In this document: in pieces, positions 17,096 to 25,275 of the stretch | Layout: each line of letters opens with the position of its first letter | Numbering within the stretch: position 1 is the first letter of the stretch | From: Alphaproteobacteria bacterium | GTDB lineage: Bacteria; Pseudomonadota; Alphaproteobacteria; UBA11136 | Reading direction: 5' to 3' | DNA: 49,301 nucleotides | Assembly (NCBI GenBank): GCA_016776635.1 | Contig: JADHSZ010000011.1 | Location: 1 to 49,301, forward strand | The notes under the pieces: model-generated | The model's input: only the letters and a program-made list of their open reading frames with translations | The model's database searches: none | Told to the model about the DNA's origin: nothing | Position numbers and translations under genes: made by a program

Positions 17096-17809
17096 ATGGC
17101 GGCTGATCCCGATCTCGGGGAACTCGAAGACATTCTCGGACATGCTTTTGCCGAGCCTTCCTTGCTGGGCGAGGCGGTGACCCATGCCAGTGTCAGCGGT
17201 GGCTACGGTGGTCCCGGTGGCCACGGTGATTACGAGCGGCTGGAATTCCTCGGCGATCGGGTGCTGTCGCTGGTGGTGGCGGAGCTTCTCATGGCCCGCT
17301 TCCCCGAGGCCCGGGAAGGCGATCTCGCCTTTCGCCATGTGGCGCTGGTGCGCCGCGAGACCATCGCCGAGATCGCCGGCAAGATCGGACTGGGCCGATT
17401 CCTGAGATTTTCCAAAGGCGAGGAAGAAAGCGGCGGCCGTGATAATCCGGCGATTCTCGGTGACGCCATGGAGGCCGTGATCGCGGCGCTGTTCCTCGAT
17501 GGCGGTCTCGAGGCGGCGGGAAAATTCATCACCGCCCATTGGAGCGAACCCATGCTGGCGGTCACGGCCCCGCCCAAGGACGCCAAAACGCTGCTTCAGG
17601 AATGGGCCCAGGGAGTGGGAAAGGGCCTGCCCGTTTATGGCGTGCTTGGCCGCGAAGGGCCCGACCATGATCCGGTCTTTACGGTGGAGGTGAGCGTGGC
17701 GGGCCTTGATCCGGCGCGGGGCGAGGGAGCCTCGAAACGTAGCGCCGAACAGGCGGCGGCCACGTCGTTGTTGGAAACGGTGGCGGAGGGCAAGAGCGAT
17801 GACGGATAA
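17096..17809 (+). CDS. rnc: Ribonuclease III
   Basis: RNase III cuts double-stranded RNA in rRNA maturation and regulatory RNA decay. The 237-residue protein carries the signature ERLEFLGDRVLSLV, with the catalytic acidic residues E50 and D54, a second acidic pair in GDAMEAVIAALFLDGG, and a C-terminal double-stranded-RNA-binding domain (from DAKTLLQEWAQG to EQAAATSLLE). ATG 17096 gives the correct N-terminus; the frame extends upstream into lepB without support. Its end overlaps the era start by 11 bases. Confidence 0.97.
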   Translation: MAADPDLGELEDILGHAFAEPSLLGEAVTHASVSGGYGGPGGHGDYERLEFLGDRVLSLVVAELLMARFPEAREGDLAFRHVALVRRETIAEIAGKIGLGRFLRFSKGEEESGGRDNPAILGDAMEAVIAALFLDGGLEAAGKFITAHWSEPMLAVTAPPKDAKTLLQEWAQGVGKGLPVYGVLGREGPDHDPVFTVEVSVAGLDPARGEGASKRSAEQAAATSLLETVAEGKSDDG

Positions 17810-18740
17810 AGAAAGCGCCGCCACATCTCCCGGCGGCAAAACCCACCCTGAGACAAGATGTGGCTACGTGGCCTTGCTGGGCGCCCCCAATGTGGGCAAA
17901 TCCACGTTGCTCAACCGGCTGGTGGGGGCCAAGGTCTCCATCGTTTCGCCCAAGGTTCAGACCACGCGCCACCGGGTTCTGGGCATCGCGGTGACCGGTG
18001 GCGACCAGATCGTCTATGTGGACACGCCGGGCATCTTTACGCCTAAGAAACGTCTCGACCGGGCCATGGTGGCGGCGGCCTGGGGCGGCGCGGCGGATGC
18101 CGACGTGGTGGTGCTGTTGGCCGATGCCAAGCTCGGCTTCGACGGCGATGCCAGGCGCATCGTGGCGGGTCTGGCCAAGGCTGGACGGCGCGCGCTGCTG
18201 GTGCTCAACAAGATCGACCTGGTGAAGCGGGAAACGCTGTTGGAACTTGCCGAAACCTTTAACAAGGAAGGCGCGTTCGAGGAAACCTTCATGATTTCGG
18301 CATTGAACGGCGACGGCGTGGAGGCCCTGTTGGAGGCCGTGCGCGCGCGGCTGCCTGCCGGTCCGTGGCTGTTTCCCGAAGACCAGTTGACCGACATGCC
18401 GCAACGCCTGATGGCCGCCGAAGTGACTCGCGAGAAGGCATTTATCCAGCTTCATCAGGAGCTTCCCTACGCCATCGACGTGGAGACCGAAAGCTGGACC
18501 GAACAGGACAATGGCGAGGTGCGCGTGGAACAGACCGTCTATGTGCGCCGCGACAGCCAGAAGGGTATCGTCCTGGGCAAGGGGGGCAGCCGCATCAAGG
18601 CCATCGGTTCGGCGGCGCGGGCCGACTTGGAAGAGATGTTCGGGCACAAGCTGCACCTGTTCCTGCATGTGAAGGTGCGGGAGAACTGGCCCGAGAACCG
18701 CGCCCATTACCGCGACCGCGGCCTCGATTTCGATGTTTGA
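17799..18740 (+). CDS. era: GTPase Era
   Basis: Era is a GTPase that binds 16S rRNA during assembly of the small ribosomal subunit. The 313-residue protein has the P-loop GAPNVGKST near residue 30, switch region VQTTRHRVLGI, DTPGI, and NKIDL. A C-terminal KH domain has VLGKGGSRIKAIG. The start ATG 17799 lies inside the end of rnc, giving the common coupled rnc-era pair. Confidence 0.97.
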   Translation: MTDKESAATSPGGKTHPETRCGYVALLGAPNVGKSTLLNRLVGAKVSIVSPKVQTTRHRVLGIAVTGGDQIVYVDTPGIFTPKKRLDRAMVAAAWGGAADADVVVLLADAKLGFDGDARRIVAGLAKAGRRALLVLNKIDLVKRETLLELAETFNKEGAFEETFMISALNGDGVEALLEAVRARLPAGPWLFPEDQLTDMPQRLMAAEVTREKAFIQLHQELPYAIDVETESWTEQDNGEVRVEQTVYVRRDSQKGIVLGKGGSRIKAIGSAARADLEEMFGHKLHLFLHVKVRENWPENRAHYRDRGLDFDV

Positions 18741-18771
18741 AACCGGGCTCGCCACCGGGAGATTCGGCTAG

Positions 18772-19554
18772 ATGGAATGGCGCGACGAAGGCATCGTGCT
18801 GTCGAGCCGCCGCCACGGCGAATCGGCGGCCATTGTCACCCTGCTCACCCGCGCCCATGGCCGTCATGCAGGCCTGGTGCGCGGCGGCATGGGGCGGCGG
18901 TTGCGTGGAATCTATCAGAGCGGGAATCTGGTTTCCGCCGCCTGGCGTGCGCGGTTGGAAGAACATCTGGGCGGTTTCGTTTGCGAACTGGTGACCAACC
19001 ACGCCGCCCGTCTTCTCGACGAGCCGGAGCGGTTGGCGGGGCTGTCTTCGGCCTGTGCACTGATGGAAACGGCCCTGCCCGAGCGCGAACCCCATGAGGA
19101 CATTTACGAGGATTTTCTCACTCTTCTTTCCGGACTCGAAGGGGAGGGCTGGGCGCAAGCCTATGTGCAGTGGGAGCTGAGCCTGCTCGGCGATCTTGGG
19201 TTCGGACTCGATCTCTCCCAATGCGCCGCCACCGGAGCCAGCCAAGGGCTGGCCTTCGTCTCCCCCAAGAGCGGGCGCGCGGTCTCGGCGGAAGCGGGGG
19301 AACCCTATCGCGATAAATTGCTGACCCTGCCGGAATTCCTCACTCATCCCGATTCTGGACCGCCCTCCTTCCGCCAGATGGAACAGGGGCTGGCGCTCAC
19401 CGGGTTCTTCCTGAGGCGCCACGTATTTGCCCCCCATCACAGGGACGAACCGCCCGCCCGCATACGATTTGTTGACCGTCTGCGGGGAATGTCTACATTA
19501 TCTGGTATGTCCGGGGATTTAGAGACATCCGGGGCAAAAGAGGGAAATGACTAA
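18772..19554 (+). CDS. recO: DNA repair protein RecO
   Basis: RecO helps load RecA onto SSB-coated DNA with RecR and RecF. The 260-residue protein begins [27 protein letters not shown], the usual OB-fold start, and has the helical middle and the segment [13 protein letters not shown] followed by [12 protein letters not shown]. Most zinc ligands known from other RecO proteins are absent, as in many alphaproteobacterial versions. Its last codons overlap the parC start by eight bases. Confidence 0.93.
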   Translation: MEWRDEGIVLSSRRHGESAAIVTLLTRAHGRHAGLVRGGMGRRLRGIYQSGNLVSAAWRARLEEHLGGFVCELVTNHAARLLDEPERLAGLSSACALMETALPEREPHEDIYEDFLTLLSGLEGEGWAQAYVQWELSLLGDLGFGLDLSQCAATGASQGLAFVSPKSGRAVSAEAGEPYRDKLLTLPEFLTHPDSGPPSFRQMEQGLALTGFFLRRHVFAPHHRDEPPARIRFVDRLRGMSTLSGMSGDLETSGAKEGND

Positions 19555-21784
19555 GAAAACCACCGCCAAAAGCGCCGCCGCCGAGATCAGAGAGACGCCC
19601 CTGGCCGAGGCCCTGGGCGAGCGCTATCTGGCGTACGCCTTGTCCACCATCACCTCGCGCTCGCTGCCCGATGTGCGCGACGGGTTGAAACCGGTACACC
19701 GGCGGCTGCTTTTCGCCATGCGCCAGCTGCGGCTCGATCCCGAACACGGTTTCAAGAAATGCGCCCGGGTGGTGGGCGACGTGATCGGTAAATACCACCC
19801 CCACGGCGACACCGCCGTTTATGACGCCATGGTGCGTCTGGCCCAGGAATTCGCCCAGCGCTACCCGCTGGTGGAGGGTCACGGCAATTTCGGCAATATC
19901 GACGGCGATAACGCGGCGGCCATGCGCTACACCGAGGCGCGGCTCACTCATGTGGCCACATTGTTGCTGGACGGACTCGACGAGGACGCGGTGGATTTCC
20001 GCGACACCTATGACGGCGAGGAGGAGGAGCCGGTGGTGCTGCCCGCCGGGTTCCCCAATCTTCTCGCCAATGGCGCGGCGGGTATCGCCGTGGGCATGGC
20101 CACCAGCATCCCGCCCCACAACGCGGGGGAAATCTGCGCCGCTTTGTTGCACCTCATCAAGTTTCCCAATGCCACGGTGGCGAAACTGGTGGGCCTGATG
20201 CCGGGGCCGGACTTTCCCACCGGCGGCGAGATCGTGGAGCCCCGCGACAGCATCCTCGAATCTTACGCCACCGGCCGCGGCGGTTTCCGCCTGCGCGCCA
20301 AATGGCAGGTGGAAAAACAGGCCCAGGGCCAGTACCGCATCGTCATTACCGAGATCCCCTATCAGGTGGCCAAGGCGCGGCTGGTGGAGAAGATGGCCGA
20401 GCTTTTGAACGCCAAGAAGCTGCCTTTGTTGGCCGACATCCACGATGAGTCGGCCGAAGACCTGCGGCTGGTTCTGGAGCCCAGGAGCCGCAACGTGGAG
20501 CCCGAACACCTGATGGAGACCCTGTTCCGCCATACCGAACTGGAGAGCCGCATCCCGCTCAACATGAACGTGCTGGATAGTGAGGGTACGCCGCGGGTGA
20601 TGAACCTGCGCGAGGTGTTGCAGGCTTTCCTCGACCACCGCCACCAGGTTCTGGTAAGGCGCACCAAACACCGGCTGGAGAAAATCGCACGGCGGCTGGA
20701 AATCCTCGGCGGCTATCTGGTGGTCTACGCCAATCTCGACGCGGTGATCAAAATCATCCGCGATCAGGACGAGCCCAAGCCGGTGCTGATGAAGCGCTTC
20801 AAGCTGAGCGAATTACAGGCCGAGGCCATTCTCGACATGCGGCTGCGGCGCTTACGCAAGCTCGACGAGATAACGATCCGCGAGGAATTCGAATCCCTGG
20901 AAGCCGAACAGAAAGGCCTCAAGAAGCTGCTGAAAGACAAACAGGCGCGCTGGAAAACCATTGCCGGGGAGATCAAGGAACTGGGTAAAACTTTTGGCGA
21001 AAAAAGTGAACTGGGCCGCCGCCGCTCCGCCTTCGGCGACACCCCCGATGTGGTGGAAGTGCCGCTGGAAGCCATGATCGAGCGCGAGCCGGTGACTGTG
21101 GTCTGTTCGGCCAAGGGCTGGATCCGTGCCGCCAAGGGCCATCTCGCCGACGGCGAGGGACTGAAATATAAGGAAGGCGACCGCGAGCGTTTCCTGATCC
21201 ACGCCCAGACCACCGACAAGCTGGTGGTGTTCGCCACCAACGGCCGTTTCTACACCATCGGCGTGGACGGGTTGCCGGGCGGGCGTGGCCATGGCGAGCC
21301 GCTGCGGTTGATGATGGAGCTGGGCAACGACCAGGACATGGTGGACCTCATGGTGCACGACCCGGAGAGGAAATTATTGGTGGCGGCCAGCGACGGCCGT
21401 GGCTTTGTGGTGAGCGAGTCGGACGTCATCGCCCAGACCCGCAACGGCAAACAGGTGCTGAATGTATCGGGCGGCGTGGAGGCGAAAGTTTGCGTACCGG
21501 TGGCGAAGGGCGCCGATTCCGTGGCGGCGGTGGGAACCAACCGCAAGCTGCTCATTTTCCCGCTGGCTGAACTGCCGGTGATGACGCGGGGCCGCGGCGT
21601 CATCATGCAGAAATATAAATCCGGCGGGCTTTCCGACGTGCGGGCTTTCGCGTTGGCGCAAGGGCTGACCTGGAAGAGCGGTCCGGCCACACGCGGCGAG
21701 AAGGAACTGGCCGATTGGGTGGGCAAGCGCGCCGCCGCCGGCCGCATGCCGCCGCGCGGCTTCCCCAAGAGCAATCGATTCTAA
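19547..21784 (+). CDS. parC: DNA topoisomerase IV subunit A
   Basis: ParC is the DNA-cutting subunit of topoisomerase IV, which separates daughter chromosomes. The 745-residue protein has [52 protein letters not shown] with the quinolone-resistance region, and the catalytic Tyr128 in [11 protein letters not shown] GyrA-type C-terminal beta-pinwheel follows. Its length and weak GyrA-box fit ParC rather than GyrA. It ends the housekeeping run that began at rpoZ. Confidence 0.95.
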   Translation: MTKKTTAKSAAAEIRETPLAEALGERYLAYALSTITSRSLPDVRDGLKPVHRRLLFAMRQLRLDPEHGFKKCARVVGDVIGKYHPHGDTAVYDAMVRLAQEFAQRYPLVEGHGNFGNIDGDNAAAMRYTEARLTHVATLLLDGLDEDAVDFRDTYDGEEEEPVVLPAGFPNLLANGAAGIAVGMATSIPPHNAGEICAALLHLIKFPNATVAKLVGLMPGPDFPTGGEIVEPRDSILESYATGRGGFRLRAKWQVEKQAQGQYRIVITEIPYQVAKARLVEKMAELLNAKKLPLLADIHDESAEDLRLVLEPRSRNVEPEHLMETLFRHTELESRIPLNMNVLDSEGTPRVMNLREVLQAFLDHRHQVLVRRTKHRLEKIARRLEILGGYLVVYANLDAVIKIIRDQDEPKPVLMKRFKLSELQAEAILDMRLRRLRKLDEITIREEFESLEAEQKGLKKLLKDKQARWKTIAGEIKELGKTFGEKSELGRRRSAFGDTPDVVEVPLEAMIEREPVTVVCSAKGWIRAAKGHLADGEGLKYKEGDRERFLIHAQTTDKLVVFATNGRFYTIGVDGLPGGRGHGEPLRLMMELGNDQDMVDLMVHDPERKLLVAASDGRGFVVSESDVIAQTRNGKQVLNVSGGVEAKVCVPVAKGADSVAAVGTNRKLLIFPLAELPVMTRGRGVIMQKYKSGGLSDVRAFALAQGLTWKSGPATRGEKELADWVGKRAAAGRMPPRGFPKSNRF

Positions 21785-21925
21785 TTTTCGCGGCGTTTCT
21801 TCCAGCCACAGGGGGCCTTGGCGGCGGGAGAGGAGCGTTATGATATCCTTAATAAAAGTGTAGATAAGGTGGTTCCGGCCCCGATATTAACGGGGTGGCA
21901 CCGTTGGCGGGATTTAAGGAAACCC

Positions 21926-22537
21926 ATGCAAAAAATCAAAGGCGAAGGCCCCAAGAAGAAACTGTACTACGAGGGCGAGATTATTTTCAGCGAAGGCGGC
22001 GTCGCTCATGACGCCTTTATTATTGACTCGGGCAGCGTGGAAATCACCAAGGCCGCGGAGGCAAGGAAAATAAGTCTCGCCGTTCTTACCCAGGGCGAGC
22101 TCTTCGGCGAGATGGCCATGATCGACAATGCGCCGCGCATGGCCTCGGCCCATGCCCTGGAAGACACCGTGCTGATGCGTGTGTCCCGGGACTATTTCGA
22201 CGAAAGACTCGATGCCGCCGACATGTTTTTAAAAGCCCTGTTCCGCATATTGGTGGGCAACCTGCGCAGCGTGCATCAATCCTATATGCGGCGGCCGCGC
22301 AGCTTCGATGACTATCTTGCCGCCATCGACAGCCACCTGGGCGGGGTACGTGGCTATATGGACAAGCCCGAGGCCGAAGCCATCAGCGGCGAGGTGACGC
22401 TGAGAGTGAAAAAAATCAGGGAGCTGGTGGCGGAGATGAAGGATATCTCCGCGGGCCATGAGGACAGGCGCAAAAGCGTGCTCAGCGAGGAGGATCTCGA
22501 TCCTCAGGGCAAGCCCGAAGCGAAAGAGCTTTCATAG
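21926..22537 (+). CDS. Cyclic-nucleotide-binding-domain protein without DNA-binding domain
   Basis: The 203-residue protein has a cNMP-binding fold in residues ~15-130: EGEIIFSEGGVAHDAFIIDSG, then GELFGEMAMIDNAPRMASAHA, which resembles the phosphate-binding cassette. The C-terminal 70 residues are helical and charged, and no helix-turn-helix is apparent, so it is not a CRP-type regulator. ATG 21926 is chosen for its AAGGA ribosome site; the frame is open upstream to 21818. It is the last gene before the peptide cluster and could be co-transcribed with parC or with the peptides. The ligand is unknown. Confidence 0.82.
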   Translation: MQKIKGEGPKKKLYYEGEIIFSEGGVAHDAFIIDSGSVEITKAAEARKISLAVLTQGELFGEMAMIDNAPRMASAHALEDTVLMRVSRDYFDERLDAADMFLKALFRILVGNLRSVHQSYMRRPRSFDDYLAAIDSHLGGVRGYMDKPEAEAISGEVTLRVKKIRELVAEMKDISAGHEDRRKSVLSEEDLDPQGKPEAKELS

Positions 22538-22538
22538 A

Positions 22539-22573
22539 GCCAGGTACGTTAGGTGCGGCGGCCCCAAAAGAGG
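22539..22573. repeat. Possible decayed hairpin repeat
   Basis: GCCAGGTACGT, an insert, then CGGCCCCAAAAGAGG resembles the hairpin repeat family interrupted by about nine bases. It lies between the cNMP-binding gene and the first peptide gene. Confidence 0.4.
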
Positions 22574-22671
22574 GAGCGGTGGATTTTCGCGGGGTGTGAC
22601 GCCTTCCTTGATGCGGCGATGCAATCGGGTTTAGGGTGGGGGCCTGTTTATTTCAACCATGGGAGGAACCC

Positions 22672-22797
22672 ATGCCGAAAACGGATGTCAAGAAAATCGA
22701 GAGCGACGACTTGCATGAACTCGATGACGAGGCGTTGGACCGGCCCGCGGCCGGAGCGGAACTCCTCACCAATTGCATGGGCGGCTGTTTCGGGTAG
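22672..22797 (+). CDS. Leader/Cys-rich peptide 1 (RiPP-precursor-like)
   Basis: This 41-residue product starts MPKTDVKKIESDD and continues LHELDDEALDR, the leader shared by six peptides in this region. The tail after the leader is PAAGAELLTNCMGGCFG, with two cysteines. GGGAGGAA lies just before the ATG. A constant acidic leader joined to a variable small Cys/Gly tail is the layout of ribosomally made, post-translationally modified peptide precursors; no modifying enzyme is visible nearby. It is not annotated as a longer overlapping frame (22553-22810), which is a shadow. Confidence 0.75.
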   Translation: MPKTDVKKIESDDLHELDDEALDRPAAGAELLTNCMGGCFG

Positions 22798-22839
22798 GCC
22801 CACAGATTAAACCCGCCGACTAATCAGGGGAGAAAATCC

Positions 22840-22989
22840 ATGCCGAAAACAGATGTAAAGAAAATCGAGAGCGACGACGTGGCCGAGTTGGGCGACGAAG
22901 CGCTGGACCGGGCCGAGAGTCACACCGCTCTGTGCTCTTGTCAGGGTGGCCCTGGTTGCGCGCCGTCCTGTATCTCTCCTAGCGATTGA
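22840..22989 (+). CDS. Leader/Cys-rich peptide 2
   Basis: The 49-residue product has the leader MPKTDVKKIESDD then VAELGDEALDR, and the tail AESHTALCSCQGGPGCAPSC-ISPSD with four cysteines. The ribosome site AGGGGAGAAAATCC precedes the ATG. It lies 42 bases after peptide 1 in the same direction. The DNA of the leader is nearly identical to that of peptides 1 and 3, and the tail is not, so the gene family grew by tandem duplication with a fast-changing 3' part. Confidence 0.8.
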   Translation: MPKTDVKKIESDDVAELGDEALDRAESHTALCSCQGGPGCAPSCISPSD

Positions 22990-23004
22990 TCAGGGGAAAA
23001 AGCT

Positions 23005-23160
23005 ATGCCGAAAACAGGCGTAAAGAAAATCGAGAGCGAAGACGTGGCCGAGCTCAGCGACGAAGCGTTGGACCGGGCCGCGAATCAGATGGGCCTGTGT
23101 TGCTGTCAGGGCGGCCCCTCCGCGCCACCCCCCAGCGGTTATAGCGCGCCGTCTGATTAA
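23005..23160 (+). CDS. Leader/Cys-rich peptide 3
   Basis: The 51-residue product has the leader MPKTGVKKIESED then VAELSDEALDR. Its tail has three consecutive cysteines (LCCCQGGPS) followed by a Pro/Ser/Gly-rich end that finishes SAPSD. The CQGGP piece is shared with peptide 2. AGGGGAAAAAGCT gives the ribosome site. Only 15 bases separate it from peptide 2. Confidence 0.8.
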   Translation: MPKTGVKKIESEDVAELSDEALDRAANQMGLCCCQGGPSAPPPSGYSAPSD

Positions 23161-23175
23161 TCAGGGAGAACACCC

Positions 23176-23319
23176 ATGCCGAAGACGGATGTGACGAAAC
23201 CCCGGAGCGACGATGTGGCCGAGCTCAGCGACGAAGCGTTGGACCGGGTCGCCACCGCACAGGCCTGTTATTCAGGCCCCTTCTGCGTGGACTGCTATCC
23301 CGTGGGGCCGGAAACCTGA
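23176..23319 (+). CDS. Leader/Cys-rich peptide 4
   Basis: The 47-residue product has the leader MPKTDVTKPRSDD then VAELSDEALDR and the tail VATAQACYSGPFCVDCYPVG-PET with three cysteines. The AQACY start of the tail is shared with peptide 6 on the other strand. AGGGAGAACACCC precedes the ATG. It is the last of the plus-strand set and is followed by a terminator. Confidence 0.8.
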   Translation: MPKTDVTKPRSDDVAELSDEALDRVATAQACYSGPFCVDCYPVGPET

Positions 23320-23350
23320 TACCGCATCACCGCATCATATCTTCATAAAT

Positions 23351-23385
23351 CCCCGTCCGCAGACATGCGAGGCGGGGTCTTTTTT
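23351..23385 (+). terminator. Terminator of the plus-strand peptide set
   Basis: CCCCGTCCGCA and TGCGAGGCGGGG form a stem with one bulged A and a four-base loop, followed by TCTTTTTT. It begins 32 bases after the stop of peptide 4. Confidence 0.85.
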
Positions 23386-23431
23386 GCCCAAGCCATTGAT
23401 TTTACGTTATTTTACCCCGCCGCAGAGTTCT

Positions 23432-23674
23432 TTATTCCTGCATTTTCTTTTCAAGGAGATGGCTCAACAGCAAAAGGGTTACCGGCCAAATACCGACCCA
23501 AATTCCCAACCGCTCGGCATGGGCTTCCCGTAAGACCGCTCTTAATGCAAGATCGTCAATACCGCTGAGGACCGGCCTTAAGAATTCGATTCCCGGCCCC
23601 AAGTACCACAGCATCCAGGCAAGCGGGATAGAAACAATTCCCAACCAAAATAATACCTGAGGTAACATTTTCAT
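23432..23674 (-). CDS. Small two-helix membrane protein within the peptide region
   Basis: The 80-residue protein has two hydrophobic segments (about residues 4-25 and 57-74) with a charged loop RAVLREAHAERLG between. No family was recognised. The ATG at 23674 has a near-perfect GAGGAGG ribosome site, which argues for a real gene. It sits between the two peptide sets, on the strand of peptides 5 and 6 but separated from them by the MITE. A role in export or immunity for the peptides is possible but has no direct support. Confidence 0.65.
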   Translation of the reverse strand: MKMLPQVLFWLGIVSIPLAWMLWYLGPGIEFLRPVLSGIDDLALRAVLREAHAERLGIWVGIWPVTLLLLSHLLEKKMQE

Positions 23675-23744
23675 CTTTTCCTCCTCTCGGCGCGTTGCAG
23701 AATCGGGTCAACCGGCACCAGCGCCGCTGACCCGAGATTTCCTA

Positions 23745-24014
23745 TTAGAGCATATTTTTCCCATACGGAAATTTTTGATGGGTGTAAATCGGTTCATTCG
23801 GGCAGACGCGGCGCGCGGCGCGATGTGGGGGCATCGAGCAAGCGCCGCAACGCATCCGAGGGACTGATTTACCCCACCGAAGGCCGGGTTCTTTTGCGCC
23901 GGCACTGCGTTCCCGTGTCTTGCATGATGTCCCACATCATTCGGCGACACGGGCCTTGTAACAACACAAAATAACCCCGGTCAAATGATCCCGTATGGGA
24001 AAGATATGCTCTAA
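23745..24014. mobile_element. MITE with 24-bp inverted ends
   Basis: The 270-base segment starts TTAGAGCATAT and ends with its complement; the 24-base ends match with one mismatch, continuing through CCCATACGG. TA dinucleotides flank the GAGC ends on both sides, which fits a TA target duplication as in the IS630/Tc1-mariner group. No transposase is encoded, so it would be moved by an enzyme elsewhere. Its interior matches the repeat at 15996-16196. Short open frames inside are not thought to be genes. Together with flanking bases it fills the 400-base gap between the membrane protein and the FliG-like gene. Confidence 0.8.
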
Positions 24015-24075
24015 GCACTCCTTCGATGCTTGATGCCACCAAATTGATGATGGTGGGGCGAGGGTGGAGGGATGT

Positions 24076-24399
24076 TCAGGGAGAGGGGTCGGTCATGTCC
24101 TTGAGTGTGACCAGGATATTGGCGGCCGCGATCACCTGACGCCGGGCTTCGTCGAGTTGTTCGGGGGTGACGGGGCCCACGGCAGGCAAGGTGTCAGAGA
24201 GAGTGTCGGCGAACACACCGGCGCGGCGTGGCGGAAAGCCCGCGAACACGGCCTCGCGCAGGTCTTCGGGCGCGCCTTTGAGCGCCACCATCAGAGTATC
24301 CCCGTCCACGGTCTTGCAGAGCAGCGTCATGACCTGTGGCGGGAGGCGCGCGAGATCCTCGATACAGGTGAGGGGGGAGAGATTATCGGGTCCGGTCAT
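24076..24399 (-). CDS. Stand-alone FliG C-terminal-like protein
   Basis: The 107-residue protein aligns by eye with only the C-terminal domain of the flagellar switch protein FliG. It has LARLPPQVMTLLCKTVDGD, then TLMVALKGAPEDLREAVF matching FliG's LxxALKGA..xLREK, then FPPRRAGVFADTLSD and GPVTPEQLDEARRQVI matching the GPVRLxxVexaQ region. FliG's N-terminal and middle domains are missing. It lies 66 bases downstream of peptide 5 on the same strand, so it is probably in an operon with peptides 6 and 5. Its ribosome site is weak. Its job outside a motor is unknown. Confidence 0.7.
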   Translation of the reverse strand: MTGPDNLSPLTCIEDLARLPPQVMTLLCKTVDGDTLMVALKGAPEDLREAVFAGFPPRRAGVFADTLSDTLPAVGPVTPEQLDEARRQVIAAANILVTLKDMTDPSP

Positions 24400-24465
24400 G
24401 GGCTTCTAGCCGGAGAAGGACAACCCGGTTGGCCCTTCAGCCAGAGAAATAAAACAAAGCGCCGG

Positions 24466-24606
24466 TTAGTCGGACGGAGACACGCAGGGGCCACAATTGC
24501 AGTGAAGGCAGAATATCCCGTTTTCAGCTCCGGCGCGGTCCAGGGCCTCGTCGCTGAGTTCGGCGATGTCTTCGCTCTCGGGTTTGGTGAGTTCTGTCTT
24601 GGGCAT
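24466..24606 (-). CDS. Leader/Cys-rich peptide 5
   Basis: The 46-residue product has the leader MPKTELTKPESED then IAELSDEALDR and the tail AGAENGIFCLHCNCGPCVSP-SD with four cysteines. AGAGGAAAACCC precedes the ATG. It lies 21 bases after peptide 6 and upstream of the FliG-C-like gene. Its ending SPSD recurs in peptide 2. Confidence 0.8.
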   Translation of the reverse strand: MPKTELTKPESEDIAELSDEALDRAGAENGIFCLHCNCGPCVSPSD

Positions 24607-24627
24607 GGGTTTTCCTCTTAGCGCCGG

Positions 24628-24756
24628 TTAGTCGGCCTGATAACAGCCGGGGCAGCAAGCGTAGCAGGCCTGTGCGTCATTGGTCCGGTCCAGGGCCTCG
24701 TCGCTGAGTTCGTGCAGGTCTTCGCTCTCGGGTTTTGTGATGTCTGTCTTGGGCAT
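24628..24756 (-). CDS. Leader/Cys-rich peptide 6
   Basis: The 42-residue product has the leader MPKTDITKPESED then LHELSDEALDR and the tail TNDAQACYACCPGCYQAD with four cysteines. GGGGGAAAACCC precedes the ATG. It is the first gene of the minus-strand string peptide 6, peptide 5, FliG-C-like. Confidence 0.8.
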   Translation of the reverse strand: MPKTDITKPESEDLHELSDEALDRTNDAQACYACCPGCYQAD

Positions 24757-24826
24757 GGGTTTTCCCCCAAAAATGGAACAACTATTTGCGCGCACTCATC
24801 CTACGCCCAATCCACGCAACAAGGGA

Positions 24827-24848
24827 AGCGCCAGGGTACGTCGGCGCT
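24827..24848. repeat. Covarying hairpin repeat
   Basis: The arms AGCGCC and GGCGCT pair perfectly around AGGGTACGTC. The arm bases differ from other copies at both partners, so pairing is kept. Confidence 0.8.
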
Positions 24849-24875
24849 CAACAAAAGGGTACGGGGCCAGAGTAC

Positions 24876-24895
24876 GGCCCAGAGTACGTCGGGCC
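24876..24895. repeat. Covarying hairpin repeat
   Basis: The arms GGCCC and GGGCC flank AGAGTACGTC, with a partial copy (GGGGCCAGAGTAC) just upstream and A-rich sequence after it. Confidence 0.75.
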
Positions 24896-24935
24896 TAAAA
24901 AAAGAAGTCGGCCCCCAAAAAAGAGGCCAGCTTAC

Positions 24936-25250
24936 TTAATTCTGTAGGGCGGCCTCGCGGATGCGGCTCTCCACCGCGGGCCATGTGTCCTGGCGCATGA
25001 CCTCGAGCTCGTAATGGGTCTGGAGGTTGAGCCAGAATTCCGGCGTGTTCGTGAAATATTTCCCCAGGCGCATGGCCGTATCGGCGGTGATGCCGCGCTT
25101 GCCGTTGACGATGTTGCTGATGCGGCTGATGGGCACGTCGAGATCGCCCGCCAGCCGGTTAATGCTGATGGCGAGAGGGCGCAGAAATTCCTCGAGCAGG
25201 ATTTCGCCCGGATGGATGGGGTCAAGAAGGGGGGGCTGTTTCTTTGCCAT
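24936..25250 (-). CDS. higA: HigA-type antitoxin, XRE family
   Basis: The 104-residue protein begins with LLDPIHPGEILLEEFLRPL, the usual HigA/VapI opening. It has an HTH in LAISINRLAGDLDVPISRIS followed by NIVNGKRGITADTAMRLGKYF. It would bind and neutralise the toxin and repress the operon. ATG 25250 is chosen because it gives this N-terminus; the open frame runs further upstream into the toxin gene region. It follows higB by 25 bases, the toxin-first order of HigBA modules. Confidence 0.93.
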   Translation of the reverse strand: MAKKQPPLLDPIHPGEILLEEFLRPLAISINRLAGDLDVPISRISNIVNGKRGITADTAMRLGKYFTNTPEFWLNLQTHYELEVMRQDTWPAVESRIREAALQN

Positions 25251-25275
25251 GACGAACCTCTGTATTTTTTGTGTC

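Noticed and set aside
22553..22810. 85-codon frame overlapping peptide gene 1
   Set aside because: Peptide 1 in another frame has the conserved leader and a strong ribosome site; this frame has neither.
23708..23950. Short frame inside the MITE, similar to one at 15904-16170
   Set aside because: The similarity at protein level follows from the DNA repeat; start and end differ, and no ribosome site is present.
22672..24756. Lasso peptide precursors
   Set aside because: No lasso B/C proteins in the window, and the tails have many cysteines and no conserved Thr-Gly/Asp-Glu ring pattern.
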